The notes under the pieces are model-generated. The model was not told the DNA's origin, ran no database searches, and saw only the letters and a program-made list of their open reading frames with translations. A program made the translations under genes and the position numbers. A stretch of DNA of 64,000 nucleotides from Amycolatopsis benzoatilytica AK 16/65 (GTDB lineage Bacteria; Actinomycetota; Actinomycetes; Mycobacteriales; Pseudonocardiaceae), in contig NZ_KB912942.1 in assembly GCF_000383915.1 (NCBI RefSeq), forward strand, positions 4,089,795 to 4,153,794. Reading direction: 5' to 3'. Below, in pieces: positions 16,451-24,934 of this stretch. Position 1 is the first letter of the stretch. The number at the start of each line of letters is the position of its first letter.

Positions 16451-18151
16451 ATGTCCGCACCCCCGCGTGAAAAGCCCGCGAAGGGCGCCGCGCCCCGGTC
16501 GCGCCCGAAACGCGGCGAGGGTCAGTGGGCACTCGGCTACCGCGAGCCGCTGAACCCGAACGAGCAGTCCAAGAAGGACGACAATCCGCTGAACGTCCGC
16601 GCGCGGATCGAGAACATTTACGCGCACCGCGGTTTCGACGCGATCGACCCGGGAGACCTGCGCGGCCGGTTCCGCTGGTACGGCCTCTACACCCAGCGCA
16701 AGCCGGGCATCGACGGCGGCCGCACCGCGCAGCTGGAGCCCGGAGAGCTCGAAGACAAGTACCTGATGATGCGGGTGCGCACCGACGGCGGCTCGCTCAC
16801 CACCGAGCAGCTGCGGGTGATCGGCGAGATCTCGCAGGCGAACGCACGCGATACCGCGGACATCACCGACCGGCAGAACATCCAGTACCACTGGATCGGG
16901 ATCGAGGACGTGCCGTCCATCTGGTCCCGGCTCGAAGCGGTCGGCCTGTCCACCACCGAGGCGTGCGGCGACAGCCCGCGCGGGATGCTCGGCTCGCCGG
17001 TCGCCGGGATCGCCGCCGACGAGGTGCTCGACGCCTCGCCCGCGCTGGCCGAGATCCGCCGCCGTTACCTCGGCGACCCGCGATTTTCGAACCTGCCGCG
17101 CAAGTTCAAGACCGCGATCTCCGGCCTGCCGGACATCGTGCACGAGATCAACGACATCTCCTTCGTCGGCGTCGACCACCCCGAGCACGGCCCCGGCCTG
17201 GACCTGTGGGTCGGCGGCGGGCTGTCCACGAACCCGATGCTCGCGGTGCGGCTGGGCGTGTGGGTCCCGCTGGACGAGGCGGCGGACGTGTGGGAAGGCG
17301 TCATCTCGATCTTCCGCGACTACGGCTACCGCAGGCTCCGGTCCCGGGCCCGGCTGAAGTTCCTGGTCAAGGACTGGGGCCCGGAGAAGTTCCGGGAAGT
17401 CCTCGAAACGCAGTACCTGAAGCGGAAGCTGCTCGACGGCCCGGCGCCGAAGAACCCGGACACGCCGGTCGACCACGTCGGCGTGCACCTGCAGAAGGAC
17501 GGCAACTTCTACGTCGGCGCCGCGCCGATCGCCGGCCGGGTGTCCGGCAGCACGCTGGTCGCCCTCGCCGACGCGGCCGAACGGGCCGGATCGCGCCGGG
17601 TGCGGCTGACCCCGCTGCAGAAGCTGGTCGTGCTCGACGTGCCGCAGCGCAAGATCGCCGCGCTGCAAGCGGAAATGGCCGAGCTTGGCCTGCAGACCGA
17701 GCCGTCGCCGTGGCGGCGCAGCGTGATGGCCTGCACCGGGCTGGAATTCTGCAAGCTGGCCATCGTCGAAACGAAGGTCCGCGCCCAGCAGCTGGTCGCC
17801 GACCTGGAGAAGTCGCTGGCCGACATCAACGCGCAGCTGGAAACGCCGGTCACGGTGCATCTCAACGGCTGCCCGAACTCCTGCGCGCGGGTGCAGACCG
17901 CGGACATCGGGCTCAAGGGCCAGATCGTGACCGACGCCGACGGCAACCAGGTCGAAGGCTTCCAGGTGCACCTGGGCGGCGGCCTCGGCCTGGACGCGGG
18001 CTTCGGGCGCAAGCTGCGCGGCCACAAGGTCACCGCGGGCGAGCTGGCCGAGTACGTGGAACGCGTGGTCCGTGCGTACGTCGCGGACCGCGAACCAGGC
18101 GAACGATTCCCGCAATGGGTGGCGCGGGCCGACGAAAGCGTGCTGCAGTGA
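16451..18151 (+). CDS. sir: Ferredoxin-dependent assimilatory sulfite reductase
   Basis: A 566-residue siroheme/[4Fe-4S] enzyme reducing sulfite to sulfide with ferredoxin. The cluster cysteines are Cys428 and Cys434 (ACTGLEFC) and Cys474 and Cys478 (NGCPNSCARVQ). The N-terminal half has WYGLYTQRKPG and TTEACGDSPRG, the Tyr and Cys positions that are cross-linked beside the active site in M. tuberculosis NirA/SirA. The N-terminus is a basic extension (KPAKGAAPRSRPKRG). It heads an operon with cysH, cysD, cysN and a sirohydrochlorin chelatase. Its stop overlaps the cysH GTG by 4 bases. Neighbours make sulfite rather than nitrite the substrate. Confidence 0.96.
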   Translation: MSAPPREKPAKGAAPRSRPKRGEGQWALGYREPLNPNEQSKKDDNPLNVRARIENIYAHRGFDAIDPGDLRGRFRWYGLYTQRKPGIDGGRTAQLEPGELEDKYLMMRVRTDGGSLTTEQLRVIGEISQANARDTADITDRQNIQYHWIGIEDVPSIWSRLEAVGLSTTEACGDSPRGMLGSPVAGIAADEVLDASPALAEIRRRYLGDPRFSNLPRKFKTAISGLPDIVHEINDISFVGVDHPEHGPGLDLWVGGGLSTNPMLAVRLGVWVPLDEAADVWEGVISIFRDYGYRRLRSRARLKFLVKDWGPEKFREVLETQYLKRKLLDGPAPKNPDTPVDHVGVHLQKDGNFYVGAAPIAGRVSGSTLVALADAAERAGSRRVRLTPLQKLVVLDVPQRKIAALQAEMAELGLQTEPSPWRRSVMACTGLEFCKLAIVETKVRAQQLVADLEKSLADINAQLETPVTVHLNGCPNSCARVQTADIGLKGQIVTDADGNQVEGFQVHLGGGLGLDAGFGRKLRGHKVTAGELAEYVERVVRAYVADREPGERFPQWVARADESVLQ

Positions 18152-18843
18152 CCTCAGTGACGGACTACCGGGCGCTGGCCGAACGCGCCGAGAAGGACTT
18201 GGCCGAGGCGACCGCCGAGGAGGCGCTGCGCTGGACTGTCGAAACCTTCGGCGACGACTTCATCGTGGCGTCGAACATGCAGGACGCCGTGCTGATCGAC
18301 CTCGCGACGAAGGTCAAGCCCGCGGTCGACGTGCTGTTCCTGGAAACCGGCTACCACTTCGCCGAGACCCTCGGCGTCCGGGACGCGGTGCAGACGGTGT
18401 ACCCGGATGTCCGGATCGTCAACGCGCAGGCCGAGCAGAGCGTCGCCGAACAGGATGCCGAGTACGGGCCGAAGCTGCACGAGCGCGACCCGGGCCAGTG
18501 CTGTTTCCTGCGCAAGGTGGTGCCGCTGCGGAAGACGCTCGGCACCTACTCGGCGTGGGTCACCGGGGTGCGCCGGGTGGACGCGCCGACCCGCGCGAAC
18601 ACGCCGATCGTCACCTGGGACGAGCGCAACGGCCTGGTGAAGATCAACCCGATCGCGGCCTGGACCGACGACGAGTTCAACGGTTACCTGCACGCAAACG
18701 GGATACTGGAGAATCCGCTGGTCTCGATCGGCTACCTCTCGATCGGCTGCGCGCCGTGCACCGCGAGGGTCGAGGCGGGCGCGGATCCGCGCAGCGGCCG
18801 GTGGGCAGGGCAGGCGAAGACCGAGTGCGGACTGCACGGCTGA
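18148..18843 (+). CDS. cysH: Adenylyl-sulfate (APS) reductase
   Basis: A 231-residue thiol-dependent reductase forming sulfite from adenylyl sulfate. Cysteines Cys118-Cys119 (DPGQCCFLRKV) and Cys201 and Cys204 (SIGCAPCTARV) form the CC...CxxC motif that binds a [4Fe-4S] cluster. This motif marks the APS-using type rather than the PAPS-using type of enteric bacteria. The catalytic Cys227 is in the C-terminal TECGLHG. There is no cysC kinase in the operon, which agrees with direct use of APS. It overlaps sir by 4 bases. Confidence 0.95.
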   Translation: MTSVTDYRALAERAEKDLAEATAEEALRWTVETFGDDFIVASNMQDAVLIDLATKVKPAVDVLFLETGYHFAETLGVRDAVQTVYPDVRIVNAQAEQSVAEQDAEYGPKLHERDPGQCCFLRKVVPLRKTLGTYSAWVTGVRRVDAPTRANTPIVTWDERNGLVKINPIAAWTDDEFNGYLHANGILENPLVSIGYLSIGCAPCTARVEAGADPRSGRWAGQAKTECGLHG

Positions 18844-18854
18844 GGGAAGGACAC

Positions 18855-19775
18855 ATGACGACCTTGGAGCCCGCTGCCGCGGCAGCAGTAGACAATCTCG
18901 CCGCCCTCGAATCCGAGGCCATCCACATCTTCCGCGAGGTAGCCGGGGAGTTCGACCGCCCGGTGATCCTCTTCTCCGGCGGCAAAGACTCGACACTGAT
19001 GCTGCACCTGGCGATCAAGGCGTTCTGGCCGGCGCCGGTGCCGTTCCCGCTGCTGCACGTGGACACCGGGCACAACTTCGACGAGGTCCTCGAGTTCCGG
19101 GACCGGGTCGTCGAGAAGCACGGTCTGCGGCTGGTCGTCGCGAAGGTCCAGGACTGGATCGACGACGGCCGCCTCGAAGAACGCGCCGACGGCCTGCGCA
19201 ATCCGCTGCAGACCACTCCGCTGCTGGAGACGATCGCGGAAAACAAGTTCGACGCGGTGTTCGGCGGCGGCCGCCGCGACGAGGAACGCGCCCGGGCCAA
19301 GGAGCGGATCTTCAGCCTGCGCAACGCGTTCGGCCAGTGGGAGCCGCGCCGGCAGCGGCCCGAGCTGTGGAACCTCTACAACGGGCGGCACCGGCCGGGC
19401 GAGCAGGTCCGGGTGTTCCCGCTGTCCAATTGGACCGAAGCCGACGTGTGGAACTACATCGCCCGGGAAAACGTCGAGCTGCCCTCGATCTACTACGCTC
19501 ACCAGCGCGCGGTCTACCAGCGCGACGGCATGTGGCTGAGCGAGGGCCCGTGGGGCGGGCCGCGGCCGGGCGAGCGGGTCCGCGAGCTGAGCGTGCGCTA
19601 CCGGACCGTCGGCGACGGTTCCTGCACCGGCGCGATCGAGTCCGTCGCCTCCACTGTGGACGAAGTGATCGCCGAGGTGCAGGCGTCCCGGCTCACCGAA
19701 CGCGGGGCCACCCGCGCCGACGACCGGATGTCCGAGGCCGCCATGGAAGACCGCAAACGGGAGGGCTACTTCTGA
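18855..19775 (+). CDS. cysD: Sulfate adenylyltransferase subunit 2
   Basis: The ATP-pyrophosphatase-fold subunit (306 residues) that adenylylates sulfate to APS. The PP-loop is ILFSGGKDSTLMLHLA. Other conserved stretches are HVDTGHNFDEVLEFRD, FGGGRRDEERARAKERIFS and FPLSNWTEADVWNYI. The ATG is 11 bases after the cysH stop, with GGGAAGG as ribosome site. Its stop overlaps the cysN ATG by one base, matching the need for equal amounts of the two subunits. In M. tuberculosis cysDN lies elsewhere, so its insertion between cysH and the chelatase is a difference in operon layout. Confidence 0.96.
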   Translation: MTTLEPAAAAAVDNLAALESEAIHIFREVAGEFDRPVILFSGGKDSTLMLHLAIKAFWPAPVPFPLLHVDTGHNFDEVLEFRDRVVEKHGLRLVVAKVQDWIDDGRLEERADGLRNPLQTTPLLETIAENKFDAVFGGGRRDEERARAKERIFSLRNAFGQWEPRRQRPELWNLYNGRHRPGEQVRVFPLSNWTEADVWNYIARENVELPSIYYAHQRAVYQRDGMWLSEGPWGGPRPGERVRELSVRYRTVGDGSCTGAIESVASTVDEVIAEVQASRLTERGATRADDRMSEAAMEDRKREGYF

Positions 19776-21037
19776 TGTCGAGCCTGTTGAGGCTGGCCAC
19801 CGCGGGCAGCGTGGACGACGGGAAGTCCACTCTCGTCGGACGGCTGCTGTACGACACCAAGTCCGTCCTCGCCGACCAGCTGGACGCGGTCACCCGTGCC
19901 TCGGTCGACAAGGGACTGTCCACTCCGGACCTTTCGCTGCTGGTCGACGGCCTGCGCTCGGAACGCGAGCAGGGCATCACCATCGACGTCGCGTACCGGT
20001 ACTTCGCGACGCCGAAGCGGTCGTTCGTGCTCGCCGACACCCCGGGCCACGTGCAGTACACCCGCAACACGGTCACCGGCGCGTCCACCGCGCAGCTGGC
20101 GGTGCTGCTGGTCGACGCGCGCAACGGCGTGGTCGAGCAGACCCGGCGGCACGCGGCGGTCCTCGCGCTGCTCGGCGTGCCGCGGCTGGTGCTGGCGGTG
20201 AACAAGATCGACCTGGCCGGCTACGACGAGAACACCTTCAGCGTGATCGCCAAGGAGTTCACCGCGCACGCGGAATCACTGGGCTACGACTCGTCCGCGG
20301 TCGTCGCCATCCCGGTGTCCGCGCTGGTCGGCGACAACGTCGCCGACCGTTCCGCGCGGACCCCGTGGTACGACGGCCCGACGCTGCTGGAGCACCTGGA
20401 AAACGTCCCGGTGGCCCCGGATCCGCACGATTCCGCGCTGCGTTTCCCGGTGCAGTACGTGATCCGCCCGCGCACCGCCGAACACCCGGACTACCGCGGG
20501 TACGCCGGCCAGATCGCGGCCGGCACGGTGCGGCCGGGCGACGAGATCGTCGTGCTGCCGCAGGGCATCCGCAGCCGGGTCGAGCGCATCGACACCGCCG
20601 ACGGGCCGCTCGAAGAGGCCGGTGCCGGCACCTCGGTGACGCTGCTGCTGGCCGACGACATCGACATCAGCCGCGGCGACCTCATCGCGGCCGCCGACGC
20701 GCCGCCGGAGGTCACCGACGAGATCACCGGCACGCTGTGCTGGCTGTCCTCGAAGCCGCTCAAGACCGGCGCGCGCGTGCTGGTCAAGCACGGCACCCGG
20801 ACCGTCCAGGCGATGACCGGTCAGCTGCACGCCCGCTTCGACGAGCAGACTTTGTCCAGTGTGGACGCTCCGGACAGCCTGGGACTCAACGACATCGGCA
20901 GCGTGAGCCTGCAGCTGGCCGAGTCGCTGCCGGTGGACGACTACGGCGTCAGTCCGCGCACCGGCGCGTTCCTGGTGATCGACCCGAAGGACGGCGACAC
21001 CCTCGCCGCCGGACTCGTCGGCGAGCGCTTCGCATGA
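19775..21037 (+). CDS. cysN: Sulfate adenylyltransferase subunit 1 (GTPase)
   Basis: The regulatory GTPase subunit of ATP sulfurylase, 420 residues. GTP hydrolysis drives APS formation by CysD. EF-Tu-like motifs are present: G1 GSVDDGKST, G2 region EQGITIDVAYRYF, G3 DTPGHVQY and G4 NKIDLAG. Two beta-barrel domains follow. The length shows there is no fused CysC (APS kinase) domain, unlike mycobacterial CysNC, consistent with reduction at the APS level. Its stop overlaps the chelatase start by 4 bases. Confidence 0.96.
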   Translation: MSSLLRLATAGSVDDGKSTLVGRLLYDTKSVLADQLDAVTRASVDKGLSTPDLSLLVDGLRSEREQGITIDVAYRYFATPKRSFVLADTPGHVQYTRNTVTGASTAQLAVLLVDARNGVVEQTRRHAAVLALLGVPRLVLAVNKIDLAGYDENTFSVIAKEFTAHAESLGYDSSAVVAIPVSALVGDNVADRSARTPWYDGPTLLEHLENVPVAPDPHDSALRFPVQYVIRPRTAEHPDYRGYAGQIAAGTVRPGDEIVVLPQGIRSRVERIDTADGPLEEAGAGTSVTLLLADDIDISRGDLIAAADAPPEVTDEITGTLCWLSSKPLKTGARVLVKHGTRTVQAMTGQLHARFDEQTLSSVDAPDSLGLNDIGSVSLQLAESLPVDDYGVSPRTGAFLVIDPKDGDTLAAGLVGERFA

Positions 21038-21774
21038 CGCCTCCCCTGGTCGCCGTCGCGCACGGCAGTCGCGATCCCCGCTCCGCCGCCACGGTGCGGG
21101 CGCTGGTCGACGTCGTCCGCGCGCAGGCGCCGGGGCTGGCAGTGCACGAATCGTTCCTGGACCTGTCGCGACCGCTGGTCACCGACGTGCTGCGCGGCCT
21201 CTACGCCCGCGGGCACCGCTCGGCGGTTGTCGTGCCGTTGCTGCTGGGCAGCGCTTTTCACGCCCGCGTCGATCTGCCCGCGCTGATCGACGAGGTCACC
21301 GCGGAGTGCCCGGGGTTCCGGATCCAGGTGTCGGACGTGCTCGGCGCCGATCCGGCGCTCGAAGCGGTCGCCCTGGACCGGATCGCCGATGCCCGCCGCG
21401 ACGGCGCCGGAGTGCTGCTCAGCGCGGTCGGCTCGTCCAACCCGGAGGCCAACGCGGTGGTCGCCGGGGTGGCGGCGCGCTGGGAAGAGCGGCTGGGACT
21501 GCCGGTCTGTGCAGCGTTCGCAAGCGCCACGCAGCCGGACATCCCCGCGGCTGCGGCCCGGTTGGGGTCTCGCGGCGTGCGGCATCTGATCGTGGCGTCC
21601 TGGTTCCTGGCGCCCGGACTGCTGCCGGACCGGATCGCCGCGCTGGCGCGCGAGGCCGACCCGGGTGCGTTCGTCGCCGAGCCGCTGGCCGACGACCCGC
21701 GGGTAGCGGACGTCGTGATCGGCCGGTACGCGGCAGCGGTCGCCGGTTTGCTGCGGACCGCGCGGGCCGCCTGA
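21034..21774 (+). CDS. Sirohydrochlorin chelatase (CbiX/SirB family)
   Basis: A 246-residue chelatase that would insert iron into sirohydrochlorin to give siroheme, the cofactor of the sulfite reductase at the head of this operon. It is a duplicated CbiX fold. The first half has the metal/catalytic His in VAVAHGSRDPRSA and GSAFHARVDLP. In the second half the corresponding loop reads LLSAVGSSNPEANA, so the His is not conserved there. Overlap with cysN by 4 bases makes it part of the operon. The cobalt chelatase of B12 synthesis is the alternative, but context favours iron. Confidence 0.9.
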   Translation: MTPPLVAVAHGSRDPRSAATVRALVDVVRAQAPGLAVHESFLDLSRPLVTDVLRGLYARGHRSAVVVPLLLGSAFHARVDLPALIDEVTAECPGFRIQVSDVLGADPALEAVALDRIADARRDGAGVLLSAVGSSNPEANAVVAGVAARWEERLGLPVCAAFASATQPDIPAAAARLGSRGVRHLIVASWFLAPGLLPDRIAALAREADPGAFVAEPLADDPRVADVVIGRYAAAVAGLLRTARAA

Positions 21775-21943
21775 CCGGTTTTCGGGTGCGCCCTTTCCCG
21801 GCGCCTTCTCCGGGCCCGGCCGCGCCCGTCCCGCCCGGACCACCGTCAGTGCGCCCCCACGGCCGAACGCGCCGCCCTCACCGCCAAAAGGCGAGAGTCA
21901 TTCACATTTATCGTCACCGTGCGCGCATGGGAACGGTCAATCC

Positions 21944-21973
21944 TTGACGAGCTACTTAACTTGCCGGTAACTC
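21944..21973 (+). promoter_or_regulatory. Possible promoter of the secreted-protein gene
   Basis: TTGACG (21944-21949) and TAACTC (21968-21973) are separated by 18 bases, about 60 bases before the start codon, in an unusually AT-rich patch. The -35 hexamer is a good vegetative match and the -10 is weak. This was read by eye only. Confidence 0.35.
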
Positions 21974-22032
21974 TCTAATCGCTGCGCAGCTTTCTCCCTC
22001 CCCTCGTGAAACCCGCAGGTAGGAGCACACAG

Positions 22033-22662
22033 ATGAAAGCACTTCAGTTTTCTCGGCTCGCTGCGCTCGCCGCGGCCGCGGCTCTCCCGATCGCACTGGC
22101 CGTCCCGGCGTCGGCGGCCACCGCGATCAATTTCGACTGCCAGGCCGACGCGCCCGTCGTCGGTCCGCAGCAGGTGTCGCTGACCCAGAACGCCGACGTC
22201 ACCGCACCCGCGACGGTCGCCCCCGGCGGCGCGTTCGACGTGGTGATCGACCCGGCGCAGAACACCGTGCCGAGCGACGTCGGCGGGAACAAAGTCAAGA
22301 ACATCAACACCTTCGCGCTGAAGATCCCGATTCCGGCGAACTCCAGTTTCGTCAGCGCGGACCTGGCCGGCGGCTCCGGACTCGGCGACACCCCGCCGAA
22401 GATCGACTTCGCGAACAACGTCGCGACGCTGAGCTTCCCCGGCCCGATCGCCGGCGGTTCGACGTTCAAGCTGCCGACCGTGACCGCGCACCTGAAGGCG
22501 GGCACGTCCGGCACGATCGAGACGAAGCTGGCCGGCACCAGCTACTCCGACCCCGGGCTGACCTTCAACGCGGTCGCGAGCAGCATCATCGGCGACGTCA
22601 CCGCGCCGACCGCCTGCTTCCCGAACCCCAGCCCGGTTTTCACCACGACGACCATCGGCTGA
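22033..22662 (+). CDS. Secreted protein, family not recognised
   Basis: A 209-residue exported protein. The signal peptide is about residues 1-31 (LAALAAAAALPIALAVPASA then ATA). The mature part is beta-strand rich, poor in charged catalytic-looking residues, and has two cysteines, one near the start (INFDCQADAP) and one near the end (TACFPNPSP), likely to form a disulfide closing an immunoglobulin-like sandwich. The ATG at 22033 is chosen because GTAGGAG precedes it at normal spacing; the ATG-like reading 27 bases upstream lacks this. It is monocistronic and followed by a strong hairpin. An adhesive or cell-wall role is possible but not shown. Confidence 0.82.
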   Translation: MKALQFSRLAALAAAAALPIALAVPASAATAINFDCQADAPVVGPQQVSLTQNADVTAPATVAPGGAFDVVIDPAQNTVPSDVGGNKVKNINTFALKIPIPANSSFVSADLAGGSGLGDTPPKIDFANNVATLSFPGPIAGGSTFKLPTVTAHLKAGTSGTIETKLAGTSYSDPGLTFNAVASSIIGDVTAPTACFPNPSPVFTTTTIG

Positions 22663-22673
22663 CCCGCTGGACC

Positions 22674-22700
22674 GCGGCCACCCCGGACCGGGGTGGCCGC
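22674..22700 (+). terminator. Hairpin terminator after the secreted-protein gene
   Basis: A perfect 11-base stem GCGGCCACCCC / GGGGTGGCCGC with a 5-base loop, starting 11 bases after the stop codon. There is no T-run, as is common for actinobacterial hairpin terminators. Confidence 0.7.
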
Positions 22701-22936
22701 GTCCGCCTCACCGCGGCAGCACTCCGCCACGACCGTAGCTCGCCGAGCGCCGCCGCAGCCGGATCGTCCCACTCCCCCGGCCGACGACAATCGCAGGTCG
22801 CGGCGCACGGCTTGCCCCCAGCACGCGGAGGTTGCGGCTGATTCCGCCGCTGGCCGCACCCAGCCGTGCGTCGTGGACGTTTTCGTGCACGATCTCACAC
22901 CCGCTCCGGAACGACTGGTGTGCAAAGGTGTCAGGC

Positions 22937-23710
22937 ATGGCTGACGAACTGGTGCACTACGAGGTGGCGGCCGGGATCGCCACGATCACCCTGGACTCCC
23001 CTCACAACCGCAACGCCCTGTCCGCGCAGCTGCGCCGCGAGCTGAGCGAATCGCTGGACAAGGCTCGCGAGGACGACGCGGTGCGCGTGGTGCAGCTGAC
23101 TCACACCGGCTCGGTCTTCTGCGCCGGCATGGACCTGAAAGAAGCCCGTGGCGCCGGTTCCGCCGACCAGGGCGTGAACGAGTTTCCGAAGATCCTGAAC
23201 CAGCTGTGGACCAGCCCGAAGCCGGTCGTGGCCCGCCTGGCCGGCCCGGCCCGCGCCGGCGGCATTGGCATGATCGCCGCCTGCGACATCGCGGTCGCGG
23301 TGCCGGAGGCGACGTTCGCCTTCTCCGAGGTCCGCATCGGCGTGATCCCGGCTGTCATCAGCCTGACGGTGCTGCCGAGGCTCAACGCCCGAGCCGCCCA
23401 CGAACTCTTCCTGACCGGCGACGTGTTCGACGCGAAGCGAGCGGCCGAGATCGGCCTGCTGAACGCCTGCGTCCCCGCTGACGAGCTGGACGAGACCGTC
23501 CAGCGCTACCTGAAGTCGCTGACCCTGGGCGGCCCGAAGGCACTGGCCGCCACCAAGGAGCTCCTGGCCCGCCCTCGTCCCGCGACCCCCGCGGACGGCT
23601 TCGCCGACATGAACGCCCTGTCGGCGGGCTTCTTCGCCAGCGCGGAAGGACAGGAAGGCATCCAGGCGTTCGCCCAGAAGCGCAAGCCGAACTGGGTCCC
23701 GCACGACTGA
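22937..23710 (+). CDS. Enoyl-CoA hydratase/isomerase family protein
   Basis: A 257-residue crotonase-fold protein. The substrate-binding loop is SPHNRNALSAQLRRELSES, and the oxyanion-hole loops are CAGMDLKEARG and ARAGGIGMIAACDIAVA. In the second loop, APATFAFSEVRIGV-like sequence (PEATFAFSEVRIGVIPAVIS) has Glu at the usual catalytic position. It could hydrate an enoyl-CoA in fatty-acid or amino-acid breakdown. It stands alone between hairpins. It is a candidate for the hydratase step missing from the alicyclic acid operon at 50863-55191, though distance argues against a dedicated link. Confidence 0.9.
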   Translation: MADELVHYEVAAGIATITLDSPHNRNALSAQLRRELSESLDKAREDDAVRVVQLTHTGSVFCAGMDLKEARGAGSADQGVNEFPKILNQLWTSPKPVVARLAGPARAGGIGMIAACDIAVAVPEATFAFSEVRIGVIPAVISLTVLPRLNARAAHELFLTGDVFDAKRAAEIGLLNACVPADELDETVQRYLKSLTLGGPKALAATKELLARPRPATPADGFADMNALSAGFFASAEGQEGIQAFAQKRKPNWVPHD

Positions 23711-23723
23711 CCCGCGCCAACGT

Positions 23724-23804
23724 CCGTGAAGGGCCCTTCCCGGACCTAGATTCCCTCAAGCGGCCCTTCATGGACCTAGATTCCCGCGAGGGGCCTTTCC
23801 CGGA
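23724..23804. repeat. Intergenic palindromic element, copy 4 (compound, three half-units)
   Basis: The motif GTGAAGGGCCCTTCCCGGA is followed twice by the linker CCTAGATTCCC and further degenerate units (CGGCCCTTCATGGA and GGGGCCTTTCCCGGA). It looks like one palindrome with an extra half-unit inserted in tandem. It sits between the convergent ends of the enoyl-CoA hydratase and barstar genes. Confidence 0.8.
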
Positions 23805-23841
23805 CTCCTCGCGGGGCCGCGGCAGAAACTGGACCGGACCC

Positions 23842-24204
23842 TCAGGAATCCGCCAGCACCACCGTCAACCGCCACCCGTCCGCCGAAGCTCCGCCCATTG
23901 CCCGCTGCGCATCCGACAGCACACTCCGCACCGCCAGGTACGCCTTGGGCTCCGCGGCCTTCAACGCGTCCGACCCCACCCAGATCAGCACATGCTCCCC
24001 ACGCGGCAGCCAGGACAGATCCGTCAGCATGTCGTACAACGCGTCCAGATTCCGCCCGAAATGCGACGGAAACGACAGCGCCGCGGCAATTCCGTCCAGC
24101 GCGGACTCCTTGTCCGCCGTCCGCGCACCGTCCACCAGATGCGGAAACGCTCCCCGCGCGAAGGCTTCGTCCGCAGCCGCCCGCGCCGCCGATTCCACGC
24201 TCAC
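23842..24204 (-). CDS. Barstar-family ribonuclease inhibitor
   Basis: A 120-residue protein of the barstar fold. The helix-2 motif is FPSHFGRNLDALYDMLTDLS, where the Tyr/Asn/Asp residues of barstar contact the nuclease, and the final strand is GWRLTVVLADS. Its GTG overlaps the stop of the ribonuclease gene by 4 bases, so nuclease and inhibitor are made together. By analogy with barnase-barstar it would sit in the cytoplasm and neutralise any ribonuclease that fails to leave the cell. Whether it binds this RNase Sa-type enzyme is inferred from the coupling and from the known barstar-RNase Sa interaction. Confidence 0.9.
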   Translation of the reverse strand: MSVESAARAAADEAFARGAFPHLVDGARTADKESALDGIAAALSFPSHFGRNLDALYDMLTDLSWLPRGEHVLIWVGSDALKAAEPKAYLAVRSVLSDAQRAMGGASADGWRLTVVLADS

Positions 24205-24662
24205 CGTGCGGGATCCACAACGACGAACGTCGCGTAATGGTCGCCGGTGTAGTACAGCTCCTTCGCCGCTCCGGTCACCAACCGCCGAGCCCCGCGGTCC
24301 GGACTGCCCGGCGTCTTCACCGTGTACTCGTGGTAATAGCCGTTCTTCTGAGCCGGCAGCACGTTTTCGCGGTTCTGGAACACCACGTCGTCGTTGCGCG
24401 GATACGGGTAAGGCCCGCCCTTTTGAATGAGCTTCCACGTATCGGCGGCCTGCGACGGCAGCGACGACAACGGCTTGACCGCCAGCCCGGCGCCGGACCC
24501 CGGCACCTTCGCCGAGGCGCCCGAAGCGGCCGCGGCGGAAGACGAGTGCGCAGACGACGGCGAGGACGGGGATTTGTCCGTCGATTCCTTGACCAGCCAG
24601 CCGCCGAGCACCAGCACGAGCAGGCCAATGAGCGCAGCGGTGATCCGCTTACGGTTGAACAT
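24201..24662 (-). CDS. Membrane-anchored guanyl-specific ribonuclease (RNase Sa type)
   Basis: A 153-residue ribonuclease of the N1/T1/Sa family. The catalytic domain (about 61-153) matches Streptomyces RNase Sa closely: DDVVFQNRENVLP, then YYHEYTVKTPG with catalytic Glu112, RGARRL with Arg127, and YTGDHYATF with His142. Residues 7-27 form one membrane segment (ITAALIGLLVLVLGGWLV) followed by a Ser/Ala-rich linker of about 30 residues, so the enzyme is tethered or released rather than plainly secreted. The two cysteines that form the single disulfide of RNase Sa are absent. A barstar gene overlaps its end and a small membrane protein gene lies 11 bases upstream. Confidence 0.92.
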   Translation of the reverse strand: MFNRKRITAALIGLLVLVLGGWLVKESTDKSPSSPSSAHSSSAAAASGASAKVPGSGAGLAVKPLSSLPSQAADTWKLIQKGGPYPYPRNDDVVFQNRENVLPAQKNGYYHEYTVKTPGSPDRGARRLVTGAAKELYYTGDHYATFVVVDPAR

Positions 24663-24673
24663 GGTGTGCCAGC

Positions 24674-24874
24674 TTAAGAGCGGCCGGATCCGTCCTCGTC
24701 ACGGGCCGTGCCGAACCAGCGCCCGCACTGCTCCACCAGCTTGTCAATCGCCCACGCGGCGAGCAGGCACAACGGCACCAGCACAGCCATGACCAGCGCG
24801 AACTGCACGGGGAACCAGGCTTGGGCAAGCCACAGCTCGACCCCGTCCCACCAGTTGGCCAGCCCGTCGAACAC
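24674..24874 (-). CDS. Small single-span membrane protein, first gene of the RNase-barstar operon
   Basis: A 66-residue protein with one hydrophobic segment (FALVMAVLVPLCLLAAWAI) between an aromatic N-terminus (FDGLANWWDGVELWLAQAW) and a charged C-terminus (FGTARDEDGSGRS). No family is recognised by name. It starts at GTG 24874 and ends 11 bases before the ribonuclease ATG on the same strand, so the three genes form one transcript. It might help place or regulate the membrane-anchored ribonuclease, but that is only suggested by position. Confidence 0.65.
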   Translation of the reverse strand: MFDGLANWWDGVELWLAQAWFPVQFALVMAVLVPLCLLAAWAIDKLVEQCGRWFGTARDEDGSGRS

Positions 24875-24934
24875 GAGTGTGAGCCTACGCGCGCTGCCCT
24901 GCGTCGGAGCAGGCAGGGGAGGTAGGTTGCTGCC

